Below, piece after piece: positions 17,353 to 24,669 of a stretch of DNA of 64,000 nucleotides. The stretch is from Akkermansiaceae bacterium UBA7331 (lineage in GTDB: Bacteria; Verrucomicrobiota; Verrucomicrobiia; Verrucomicrobiales; Akkermansiaceae). Where the stretch lies: contig DKPP01000002.1 of NCBI GenBank assembly GCA_002471255.1, positions 213,623-277,622 on the forward strand. Direction: 5' to 3'. A program made the position numbers and the translations under genes. The notes beneath the pieces were generated by a model. That model had not been told where the DNA came from, searched no databases, and was given only the letters and a program-made list of their open reading frames with translations. Numbering within the stretch: position 1 is the stretch's first letter; every line of letters begins with the position of its first letter.

Positions 17353-18123
17353 CTAAGAATGATTTTCGACAAGCCTATTAATGAGATGAGCGGGAATGGT
17401 GCAAAGTTGGCCCGAATCATCAATGATTTGCGGATTACCAACCGAGTCAATACCTACGAAACGTCCGAAATAATCTTGATCGTCCGTTAAAATCTTTACA
17501 GGTAAATTCTCTTTCCATGCACGCGCAAGGGGTTCAAGGATAGCGTCCAGTCCTGAAATTGCAAATGTTTTGAATAAGTTTTCCAAATGATTTGCGATTA
17601 ATGTCATGATCTCATTAGGTTGGGGACAAGGAGACACATGATTAGCTAATTTGGTGGGAGGATCTTGAAGTTGATCGGCTATGCTCTCGATGTCATTATG
17701 TATATTGACACCGATACCGATGACTGCCATATCGCTTGAGGGGCGTTCTACTAATATGCCCGCTAATTTTGAGCGCCCGACTAAAACATCGTTAGGCCAG
17801 CGTAAGCGAGCAGTAGTCATGCCAAGCGATTCAAATGCGCTTAATAGGGATAATCCCGCAACGAGGGGTAAGTGCCCCCAGTTAATTGACGATGAAGGAT
17901 CTAGAGGTACGGTATAGGAAACCCATAAACCGCCTTTTTCACCAAACCATCGTCTGTTGAATCTGCCTCGTCCATTTGATTGAACCGTGCAGACCGCAAT
18001 GCTCCATGGAGCAAGATTGCGTGCTAAGTCGTTAGTAGAAAAAGCCTCACCCCAGTGATGAATCTCCCATGGTTGACAGTTTGACTCTTCTTTAGATTCA
18101 GACTTGTCTGAGGGGGTATTCAT
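17353..18123 (-). CDS. birA: Biotin-[acyl-CoA carboxylase] ligase
   Basis: 256 residues, class I (no N-terminal DNA-binding domain), so it should not regulate transcription. The biotinyl-AMP-binding loop GRGRFNRRWF (51-60) and the WPNDVLV ... SKLAGIL motif (about 113-131) are present, followed by a small SH3-like C-terminal domain. It attaches biotin to the carrier protein encoded two genes upstream (K96 of the MKM motif). Lying between the beta subunit and CoA-transferase genes, it supplies the modifying enzyme in the same transcript as its substrate. Confidence 0.93.
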   Translation of the reverse strand: MNTPSDKSESKEESNCQPWEIHHWGEAFSTNDLARNLAPWSIAVCTVQSNGRGRFNRRWFGEKGGLWVSYTVPLDPSSSINWGHLPLVAGLSLLSAFESLGMTTARLRWPNDVLVGRSKLAGILVERPSSDMAVIGIGVNIHNDIESIADQLQDPPTKLANHVSPCPQPNEIMTLIANHLENLFKTFAISGLDAILEPLARAWKENLPVKILTDDQDYFGRFVGIDSVGNPQIIDDSGQLCTIPAHLINRLVENHS

Positions 18124-18155
18124 GATACTGAAATGAGGCTTATTTGATTAATTGA

Positions 18156-19541
18156 TTAACGTGCTAGTGTGGCAATGTAGTAACCTGCGATAACGGCTGT
18201 ACCGATAACGCCTGCCACGTTTGGTCCCATAGCGTGCATGAGCAAATAGTTGCTTGGGTCATATTTTTGACCAACGGTATGAGATACACGGGCTGCCATT
18301 GGTACGGCAGATACACCGGCTGAACCGATCAATGGGTTAACCGGAGTTTTACGCCAAATGAGGTTCATAATCTTTGCTGCGATCACACCACCTGCGGTGG
18401 CTACACCGAAAGCGATAATGCCTAAAGCAATGATCAATAAGGTTTGTGTTTGCAAGAAACGCTCACCTTGCATGGTAAGACCTACTGCAGTGCCCAAGAA
18501 AATTGTAACGATGTTCATCAATTCATTTTGGGATGCAAGTACCAAACGTTCGGTAACTTTACATTCACGTAAGAAGTTACCAAGCATGAGCATACCGATC
18601 AGAGGAGCTGCGTCAGGAATGAGCAAGATTGTCACGAGGGTCACCAAAATCGCGAAGAAAAGTTTCTCGGTTTTGCTAACAGGTCGTAACGATGTCATCT
18701 TGATGCGTCGCTCTTTCTGTGTCGTGAGCAATTTCATAATCGGAGGCTGTATCAGCGGCACTAACGCCATGTATGTGTAGGCTGCTACAGCAATGGCGCC
18801 CAATAAGTGCGGAGCCAATTTCATTGCCAAGAAGATGGAAGTAGGGCCATCTGCCCCGCCAATGATACCAATAGAAGCAGATTCATACTTAGTGAATCCC
18901 AATAATAAAGCCATGAAGAAAGTAGAAGCTACGCCAACCTGAGCCGCTGCGCCCAACAAGAGCGTTCTAGGAGCGGCAAGTAGAGGACCAAAGTCCGTCA
19001 AAGCGCCAACACCTAAGAAAATAAGCGGTGGGAAGATTTCACTCTTGATGCCTAAGCCCAACCAGTCATAAAGACCACCGTGGATTGAGGTAACAAAAAG
19101 TTCTTCGGTTTTTTGTCCGGTAGCGGTGTATTTACCTGGGGAGTCTTTGGTGACTACCATAGGTGTATTCATCGTTTTCTCATATTTGGCTTTTTCTTCG
19201 CCAGTGAGGTTTGCCGGAGTTTTAGCTTCATGCTCATCAAGACGAGCGACATTAAGAGTCAGGAAGCCTACATCCTTCATAGATGTAGCTGACATCTTGC
19301 CATCCACCGTGGTTGAGATGACTTCACGATTCAATTGCGAGATCAACATCCCGTTATCAGGAATGTTGGCAATCAAAGCGCCGAATGCGATAGGAACGAG
19401 CAATAATGGCTCGAATTGTTTCGCAACGCCAAGATACAACAGCACGATAGCTACCACCCACATGACACAGTTCTGCCATGTGAGGGCAAAAATGCCCATG
19501 CCGTTGATAAAGTTTAATAATGATTCAATAAGACCCTCCAT
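18156..19541 (-). CDS. mmdB: Sodium-translocating decarboxylase beta subunit
   Basis: 461 residues; about nine to eleven membrane helices of the OadB/GcdB/MmdB family. Conserved EIFPPLIFLGVGALTDFGPL (168-187) and GGADGPTSIF (228-237) carry the Asp and polar residues that couple carboxybiotin decarboxylation to Na+ export. Between the second and third hydrophobic segments is a soluble, charged insert of about 85 residues (roughly 68-152: Lys/Glu-rich, TGEEKAKYEKT) that the shorter family members I know lack. Partners (delta, biotin carrier, alpha) are encoded directly upstream in the same operon. Confidence 0.93.
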   Translation of the reverse strand: MEGLIESLLNFINGMGIFALTWQNCVMWVVAIVLLYLGVAKQFEPLLLVPIAFGALIANIPDNGMLISQLNREVISTTVDGKMSATSMKDVGFLTLNVARLDEHEAKTPANLTGEEKAKYEKTMNTPMVVTKDSPGKYTATGQKTEELFVTSIHGGLYDWLGLGIKSEIFPPLIFLGVGALTDFGPLLAAPRTLLLGAAAQVGVASTFFMALLLGFTKYESASIGIIGGADGPTSIFLAMKLAPHLLGAIAVAAYTYMALVPLIQPPIMKLLTTQKERRIKMTSLRPVSKTEKLFFAILVTLVTILLIPDAAPLIGMLMLGNFLRECKVTERLVLASQNELMNIVTIFLGTAVGLTMQGERFLQTQTLLIIALGIIAFGVATAGGVIAAKIMNLIWRKTPVNPLIGSAGVSAVPMAARVSHTVGQKYDPSNYLLMHAMGPNVAGVIGTAVIAGYYIATLAR

Positions 19542-19562
19542 AATCGAGCATCTATTTTGATT

Positions 19563-19590
19563 AACCGCCTAATGAAATCATCAGGCGGTT
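19563..19590 (-). other. Intercistronic stem-loop between mmdC and mmdB
   Basis: AACCGCCT and AGGCGGTT pair across a 12-base loop in the 62-base gap between the biotin carrier and beta subunit genes. There is no T-run on the minus strand, so partial termination or an mRNA processing/stability element is more likely than a full terminator. Confidence 0.55.
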
Positions 19591-19603
19591 TAATATGATT
19601 GAA

Positions 19604-19996
19604 TTAACCGATGATGGCTAAGGCTTGGCCTTCTTGTACAGTGTCGCCAGGGCTGACGCTGAAAGCGGTAAGGGTACCTGCGCTTGGAGCATAGATGACG
19701 GTGTTCATCTTCATGGCTTCCAAGGTGAGGATTTGGTCACCGGCTTTAACGGCGGTACCAGGTTGTACGTCCAAGGAAACTACCTTACCTGCCAATGGGC
19801 TAGGTACTGCGCCTGCGCCTGCTGCAGGAGCAGGAGTTGGAGCAGCTACAGGAGCCGGAGCAGGTGCTGCCACAGGGGCAGAAGCTACAGGAGCCGGAGC
19901 GGCTACCGGAGCTGGAGCCGGAGTGGCGCCGCCTTCAAGGATTTGTACAGAAACGTCGTAGGTGTTACCGTTTACAGTGATGCGAAGTGTCTTCAT
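19604..19996 (-). CDS. mmdC: Biotin carrier subunit of methylmalonyl-CoA decarboxylase
   Basis: 130 residues. An N-terminal strand-rich piece (1-22) is joined by an Ala/Pro linker (about 24-62) to a biotinyl domain (63-130) with the biotinylation site EAMKM, K96. The carrier swings carboxybiotin between the alpha subunit and the membrane beta subunit. The repeated GCT/GCC-CCG/CCA coding of the linker gives a low-complexity DNA stretch near 19815-19920. Gene order delta-gamma-beta matches the Veillonella-type methylmalonyl-CoA decarboxylase rather than oxaloacetate decarboxylase, where the carrier is fused to alpha. Confidence 0.93.
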   Translation of the reverse strand: MKTLRITVNGNTYDVSVQILEGGATPAPAPVAAPAPVASAPVAAPAPAPVAAPTPAPAAGAGAVPSPLAGKVVSLDVQPGTAVKAGDQILTLEAMKMNTVIYAPSAGTLTAFSVSPGDTVQEGQALAIIG

Positions 19997-20058
19997 ATAT
20001 TTATATTTTAAGTCTTTTAGTGATTTAGCTCGATTATTGATTCAACCGAGCAATAAGG

Positions 20059-20562
20059 TTATTTTTTAATATTGGTGATCAGTCTGCGGGATGCGAAAAT
20101 TTCGCTGCGACCGGAGGCTGCGTATCCAAGTGGTGCGTGTTCGATATTGATGATGCGGTGTCCGGCGCCGTCAAGTGCCGTATCGATAGCAGCCGTAATA
20201 ACGGCAATCAATTCAGGAGTGATGCTGCTGTAATCAGCAGGAGCTACCGGAGTGATGCTAACGATCTGGTGATTGGTTCCCTCTAAAGTAGTATCAACGG
20301 CTGCAGTAATGGCAGCAATGACTTCGGATGGGATGGCAGTGGCGTCTTGGGCTGCTGGGGCCTGAGGTGCCGGTTGTGCTTTGGCTACCGGAGCCGGAGC
20401 TGCCGGTTTGGCCGTTGCTTTGGTAGAAAACCATGAGGTTATTCCCAAAATAACAGCCAAAAATCCTAAGCATGACAATACCACAATGATACCTACGATT
20501 TGGTACTCAAGGTTGTCCAAAGCGTTTTGGAAATCGAATGCAAGTATGGTTAATGCGGACAT
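20059..20562 (-). CDS. mmdD: OadG-like delta subunit with duplicated C-terminal module
   Basis: 167 residues. One membrane helix (about 22-44, GIIVVLSCLGFLAVILG) is followed by an Ala/Pro linker (48-72) and two similar segments: about 78-104 (PSEVIAAITAAVDTTLEG ... HQIVSI) and about 116-141 (PELIAVITAAIDTALDG ... HRIINI). OadG-type subunits anchor and assemble the sodium-pump decarboxylase and normally show one such C-terminal segment. It starts 17 bases after the alpha subunit stop (20579). Assignment rests on topology plus operon position; sequence alone would be only moderate. Confidence 0.82.
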   Translation of the reverse strand: MSALTILAFDFQNALDNLEYQIVGIIVVLSCLGFLAVILGITSWFSTKATAKPAAPAPVAKAQPAPQAPAAQDATAIPSEVIAAITAAVDTTLEGTNHQIVSITPVAPADYSSITPELIAVITAAIDTALDGAGHRIINIEHAPLGYAASGRSEIFASRRLITNIKK

Positions 20563-20578
20563 AAATCTCTATGTAAAA

Positions 20579-22135
20579 TTATAGAGGGATGTTGCCATGC
20601 TTCTTAGCAGGGCGTACTTCCTTCTTATTGATTAGAGTGCGAAGAGCAAAGGCAATCTTAGCGCGTGTTTCCGCAGGATCGATCACTTCTGTGATTTGAC
20701 CCATAGCGGCTGCTACGTATGGATTGTAGAATGCTTCGCGATATTCGCCCAAGAGCTCAGCTTGACGTGCTGCAGGGTTCTCGCAATCTTTCAATTCACG
20801 ACCGTAAAGTACCGGTACGGCACCTTCTGCACCCATAACGGCGATTTCTGCGCAAGGCCATGCAAAGACGGCGTCAGCACCTAAATCTTTACAGCACATA
20901 GCGATATAAGCACCGCCATAAGCTTTACGCATGATCAAGGTAACCTTAGGTACGGTTGATTGTGAGTAAGCAAAGATCAATTTGGCACCGTGACGGATGA
21001 TACCACCACGTTCTTGATTCTTACCTGGCAAGAAGCCCGGTACGTCAACCAAGTTTACCAAAGGCGTATTAAAGGCGTTACAGAAGCGAATGAAGCGAGC
21101 GGCTTTGTCGGCTGAGTCGATATCTAAGCAACCTGCCTTAACATTTGGCTGGTTAGCAATAATACCTACTACGATGCCACATACGCGACCGAAACCTACT
21201 ACGATGTTCTTAGCGAAATCTTTTTGTACTTCAAGGAAGTCACCATTATCAACGATAGCGGAAATGATCGGTTGCACATCTAAAGGAGTGCGGTTGTCAT
21301 TTGGAATCATTTCGTTGAAGGTTGGGTTCACCGACATATCAAGTGGGGTGTCCAACTTGTGTGGTGGATCTTCAGTGTTGTTTGCAGGAAGGAAGGAAAG
21401 GAGCTTCTTCAAGATATCCAAAGCGTGGGAGTCACTATCTGCTACGAAGTGTACGTTACCGGAAGTGGTAGCGTGGATAGAAGCTGCACCAATTTCGTCC
21501 ATCGTACATTTTTCATAAGTAACTTGTTCAATCACCTTAGGACCGGTGATGTACATGCCGGCGTTACCGGAGTTACGCATGATAATGAAGTCTGTCAAAG
21601 CAGGGGAGTAAGCGGCACCACCTGCACATGGACCAAGAATCAAAGAGATCTGAGGTACGACACCGGAAGCCAAAACGTTGTTATAGAACACTTGAGCGTA
21701 ACCGGAAAGAGCCGCAACACCTTCTTGAAGACGAGCACCACCTGAATCATTCACCGTCACCATCGGGATGCCTGCCTTCATGGCATAATTTTGAGCATCC
21801 ACGATTTTCATCGCGTGCATATATCCGAGGGAACCACCTTGTGCCAAGAAGTCGGAAGCAGCACAAGCCACAGCACGACCGTTTACCAAGCCAAAGCCTG
21901 ATACGACGCCGTCACCGGGGATGTCTTTTTTGCCCATTCCGAAGTTGGTGCAATTGTGGCGCACATGCATACCGATTTCGGTAAATGTGCTTTGTTCGAA
22001 AAGATAGCTCATGCGATCACGAGCAGTCATTTCGCCTTTAGCATGTCTTGCATCGATCTTTGCTTGTCCACCGCTGATTTCTACTTTTTCGCGGCGTTTT
22101 TTAAGATCGTCAAGTAATTTGGGATCAATGGCCAT
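20579..22135 (-). CDS. mmdA: Methylmalonyl-CoA decarboxylase alpha subunit (carboxyltransferase)
   Basis: 518 residues, the standard length for biotin-dependent acyl-CoA carboxyltransferases. Two crotonase-like halves are visible: N-half with ASDFLAQGGSLGYMHAMKI and VNDSGGARLQEGV, C-half with LVDVPGFLPGKNQE and MRKAYGGAYIAMCCKDLGAD. It moves the carboxyl group from (S)-methylmalonyl-CoA to biotin, giving propionyl-CoA. Propionyl-CoA carboxylase beta subunits look alike; the adjacent beta and delta membrane subunits, and lack of a biotin carboxylase gene, point to the decarboxylating sodium pump. It starts 24 bases after the epimerase. Confidence 0.93.
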   Translation of the reverse strand: MAIDPKLLDDLKKRREKVEISGGQAKIDARHAKGEMTARDRMSYLFEQSTFTEIGMHVRHNCTNFGMGKKDIPGDGVVSGFGLVNGRAVACAASDFLAQGGSLGYMHAMKIVDAQNYAMKAGIPMVTVNDSGGARLQEGVAALSGYAQVFYNNVLASGVVPQISLILGPCAGGAAYSPALTDFIIMRNSGNAGMYITGPKVIEQVTYEKCTMDEIGAASIHATTSGNVHFVADSDSHALDILKKLLSFLPANNTEDPPHKLDTPLDMSVNPTFNEMIPNDNRTPLDVQPIISAIVDNGDFLEVQKDFAKNIVVGFGRVCGIVVGIIANQPNVKAGCLDIDSADKAARFIRFCNAFNTPLVNLVDVPGFLPGKNQERGGIIRHGAKLIFAYSQSTVPKVTLIMRKAYGGAYIAMCCKDLGADAVFAWPCAEIAVMGAEGAVPVLYGRELKDCENPAARQAELLGEYREAFYNPYVAAAMGQITEVIDPAETRAKIAFALRTLINKKEVRPAKKHGNIPL

Positions 22136-22159
22136 ATTGGTCTGATTATTATGTTAAAA

Positions 22160-22588
22160 TTAGTGTTGGCAGCCGCAGTCGCCGGAACATGGATGTTGGC
22201 AGAACTCGGTTAATACGCCAAAAGTGCATTTTGGATGCAAGAAGCTTACTTGCGTGTTGTGGGCGCCTGGTACAGGAGGATCATTGAGCACGATGATTTC
22301 GGCGTCCTTAGCTTTTTGGATGTTTGCGCCGATGTCATTTGTCTTGAACGCAATGTGGTGAATGCCTTCACCTTTTTTCTCAATAGCCTTGGCAATTGGG
22401 CTTTCAGGAGAGGTAGGTTCGAGTAATTCAATGTGTACTCCCGCCACGTCGAACATGGCAACACGTACTTTTTGTGTAGGAACCTCTTCAATGTGAGGTT
22501 CGCCTAAACCTAATGCATCTCTATAATATGGAATAGTTGCATCAAGGCTTTTGACTGCAATGCCGATATGGTCAATTTGCTGAATCAT
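22160..22588 (-). CDS. mce: Methylmalonyl-CoA epimerase with Cys/His C-terminal tail
   Basis: 142 residues from ATG 22588; a 16-codon upstream extension is open but precedes the family start MIQQIDHIGIAV. Two vicinal-oxygen-chelate repeats carry the metal ligands H7, the GIHHIAF histidines near 77-78 and E128. It interconverts (R)- and (S)-methylmalonyl-CoA, feeding the decarboxylase whose alpha gene follows 24 bases later. The protein does not stop after the usual TEF/TEL end but continues with C130, H132, C134, C138, C140 and H142, a metal-binding-like tail. First gene of the operon; a 6-bp ATGAGG/CCTCAT hairpin lies in its leader. Confidence 0.93.
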   Translation of the reverse strand: MIQQIDHIGIAVKSLDATIPYYRDALGLGEPHIEEVPTQKVRVAMFDVAGVHIELLEPTSPESPIAKAIEKKGEGIHHIAFKTNDIGANIQKAKDAEIIVLNDPPVPGAHNTQVSFLHPKCTFGVLTEFCQHPCSGDCGCQH

Positions 22589-22736
22589 ATGCGTAATTTC
22601 TATTTTCAGTGAACTATGAGGGTATAGCCTCCTCATGAGTACTGCTGTTCATTAAAGCGTATTTTTTTGAGATGTGAAGTCAGAATGATCGAAAAAGTAA
22701 AAAAAACGCCTTTGCGATAGATTCCTTGTGGAAAAA

Positions 22737-22770
22737 GGAAAAGACCTTAACTTGGTAAGTTAAGGTCTTT
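22737..22770 (-). terminator. Terminator of tRNA-Leu
   Basis: AAGACCTTAAC pairs perfectly with GTTAAGGTCTT around a short loop, and on the minus strand the stem is followed by TTTTTCCTTTTTCC. It starts six bases past the encoded CCA end of the tRNA. Confidence 0.9.
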
Positions 22771-22775
22771 ATTAG

Positions 22776-22858
22776 TGGTACCGACGGTGGGACTCGAACC
22801 CACACTCTTTTGGAACTCGATTTTGAGTCGAGCGCGTCTACCATTCCGCCACGTCGGC
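22776..22858 (-). tRNA. tRNA-Leu (anticodon CAA)
   Basis: Read on the minus strand, the gene folds as a class II tRNA with acceptor arm GCCGACG/CGTCGGT, D-loop TGGTAGACGC, anticodon stem CTCGA/TCGAG with loop CTCAAAA (anticodon CAA), a short variable arm, T-arm GTGGGTTCGAGTCCCAC, discriminator A and an encoded CCA end. It decodes UUG. Confidence 0.95.
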
Positions 22859-22874
22859 TTTAGTGCGTGCAGGG

Positions 22875-22903
22875 AATATATACGCATTGCTTAGCCGAGT
22901 CAA
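22875..22903 (-). promoter_or_regulatory. Sigma-70 promoter of tRNA-Leu
   Basis: On the minus strand TTGACT is followed after 17 bases by TATATT, ending 17 bases before the tRNA 5' end. Both boxes match five of six consensus positions, and the same spacing and -10 recur upstream of tRNA-Ala. Confidence 0.8.
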
Positions 22904-23021
22904 GATAATCTTAGTAAAAATCTGAAATTTCTTTTTTCGTGAGGTGTGTTGTAATTTATATCTAGTTGATTATATGTAGGCTATCAATTTGATATTTTTT
23001 GATTTTTTTGAGAGATGTTTA

Positions 23022-23654
23022 TTAGAACTCTACGGATGGTACGTTTTTTGCATCCTCATTACTTACTTGATAGAGATCGGCAGGGTAGAATTTAAAGATA
23101 CCTGCAATGATGGATGATGGGAAAAGCTCGGTTTTATTGTTATATTGCATTACTGCATTATTATAAGACTGGCGAGAAACGGCTACTCGGTCTTCCGTTT
23201 TTGATAATTCAGCCATTAAATGGGTCATTTGTCCATCTGCTTTAAGGTCGGGATATGCTTCTCTTAAGGCAAATAATCGGCTAAGTGCGCCACCTAAGGC
23301 TTGTTCGGCAGATACTAGATGTTGCACGGCATGGGGTGATGTGGGCTCTAATGCCGCTTGTTTGGCCGCTGTGACTGCTGCGCTACGAGCCTGAATGACA
23401 CCTTCCAGAGTGTCTTTTTCGTGTGACATATACCGTTTGGCTACTTCTACCAAATTGGGAATTAAGTCGTGGCGGCGTTGTAATTGTACATCAATTTGGG
23501 CAAAAGCCGTTTTTACAGCATTACGTAAGACGACGAGACCATTGTATTGAGATGCTACAATGAGGGCTAAAATCAAGCCCACAGCAAAAACGAAACCTAA
23601 AGTGATGATAACGGCGATCATGTTATTACTAGTATGACCTTTTGGTGGAATCAT
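23022..23654 (-). CDS. lemA: LemA family protein
   Basis: 210 residues from ATG 23654; an internal ATG at 23621 (MIAVIITLGFVF) would give the more usual LemA start directly before the membrane helix. One N-terminal helix is followed by the family block YNGLVVLRNAVKTAF, then QRRHDLIPNLVEVAKRYMSHE, and a long helical bundle. LemA proteins face the outside of the inner membrane and are of uncertain function, often tied to TPM-domain or HtpX genes; none of these is adjacent here. It diverges from the lipoprotein gene at 23749. Confidence 0.9.
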   Translation of the reverse strand: MIPPKGHTSNNMIAVIITLGFVFAVGLILALIVASQYNGLVVLRNAVKTAFAQIDVQLQRRHDLIPNLVEVAKRYMSHEKDTLEGVIQARSAAVTAAKQAALEPTSPHAVQHLVSAEQALGGALSRLFALREAYPDLKADGQMTHLMAELSKTEDRVAVSRQSYNNAVMQYNNKTELFPSSIIAGIFKFYPADLYQVSNEDAKNVPSVEF

Positions 23655-23748
23655 CAATCGAAAAATTCATAATCTGGCATGATTCTTCTATTAACATGAT
23701 TTTTCGTTTATTGTTAAGCGTATTTGTGAGATAAGAATCTTGGTGTTG

Positions 23749-24609
23749 ATGAAGATAATGAATGGGATGAAATGGTATGTGCCTGCAATGTTTGGTATGT
23801 TGATATTGGCCTCGTGTACAAAGGACAATGGTGTGAAACATTATCCGATTATTCCTGATAATGTGACTAAAGTACAAAATCCGGCAAATTTAAACGACGA
23901 GGAATTGTGGCAATGGTGTATGAATGAGTCCTTAAAATCTATGCCGGTTGGCGGAGATTATCGAACTAATGCGATGGCCGCTAGAAATTTCGTATCGGCA
24001 TTTGATTGGGATTCATCTAACGGAAAAGTACGGTTGCATCCGAATCGTGCCACTCCTTCTTTTTGTTCTATAGCCTGTTATTTGATTCTTTGCGACTCTC
24101 TACAGAGATGGGAGAAATATAGATCATGTCGTTTACCATCAAAGGCCTGGTTAGCTATGTTGCCGAAACGAGGTCAGGCTGATGGCGATGGTCCGTGGGG
24201 CTGGGCGAATGCTAACGGCCCAGGTTTTGCTGTAATGGTTCATCAATTAAATGCCGGTAAGAATTTTACGTCTTGGGCGCAGGCAAAACCCGGTGATTTT
24301 ATGAAGATGTTTTGGACGGATGAGTTAGGGCGTCGAGAGTTTGGGCATTTAACCGTATTTTTAAAGGATCATGGAGATAAAGTGACGTTTTGGTCTTCCA
24401 ATACCAATGGCCCGGGGGCTTATGTGGAAGGGTATGGTGTTAAAACTGTGCCTAAGTCATCCATTAAAAGGGTGATATTTACACGTATCACTCATCCTCA
24501 AGGTTTCGCGCAAGCTGATAGTTTAGGATTTAATCAGTGGTTACATTCATTGCTGAAAAAATCGGTGAGTCCGGCATCGGTTTATAAAGCATCGGGAATT
24601 TCTCGATAA
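23749..24609 (+). CDS. Lipoprotein with NlpC/P60- or CHAP-like cysteine peptidase layout
   Basis: 286 residues from ATG 23749; further upstream TTG/GTG codons and an ATG at 23764 are alternatives. A lipobox LILASC places the lipidated Cys at residue 23. Candidate catalytic residues follow the NlpC/P60 order: Cys106 in PSFCSIACYLIL, then the AKPGDFMKMFW strand (about 179-189), then His200 in FGHLTVFLK, with an Asn/Asp-bearing strand after (FWSSNTNGPG). This suggests a papain-like peptidoglycan peptidase or amidase anchored in the envelope. No database family is certain; the match is to the fold pattern, not to a signature. Confidence 0.55.
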   Translation: MKIMNGMKWYVPAMFGMLILASCTKDNGVKHYPIIPDNVTKVQNPANLNDEELWQWCMNESLKSMPVGGDYRTNAMAARNFVSAFDWDSSNGKVRLHPNRATPSFCSIACYLILCDSLQRWEKYRSCRLPSKAWLAMLPKRGQADGDGPWGWANANGPGFAVMVHQLNAGKNFTSWAQAKPGDFMKMFWTDELGRREFGHLTVFLKDHGDKVTFWSSNTNGPGAYVEGYGVKTVPKSSIKRVIFTRITHPQGFAQADSLGFNQWLHSLLKKSVSPASVYKASGISR

Positions 24610-24616
24610 AAATAAT

Positions 24617-24644
24617 AAGGCATTCCTGCTAACAGAAATGCCTT
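24617..24644. terminator. Bidirectional hairpin between convergent genes
   Basis: AAGGCATT and AATGCCTT pair, with an inner CTG/CAG, between the lipoprotein gene and the sialidase-like gene. A/T-rich flanks are present on both sides but there is no long T-run. Confidence 0.6.
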
Positions 24645-24669
24645 ATAATAAAAATCGAATTATTGTATT

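Noticed and set aside
19815..19930. Apparent tandem DNA repeat of GGAGC/GCTAC units
   Set aside because: It encodes the Ala/Pro linker of the biotin carrier; no independent repeat element.
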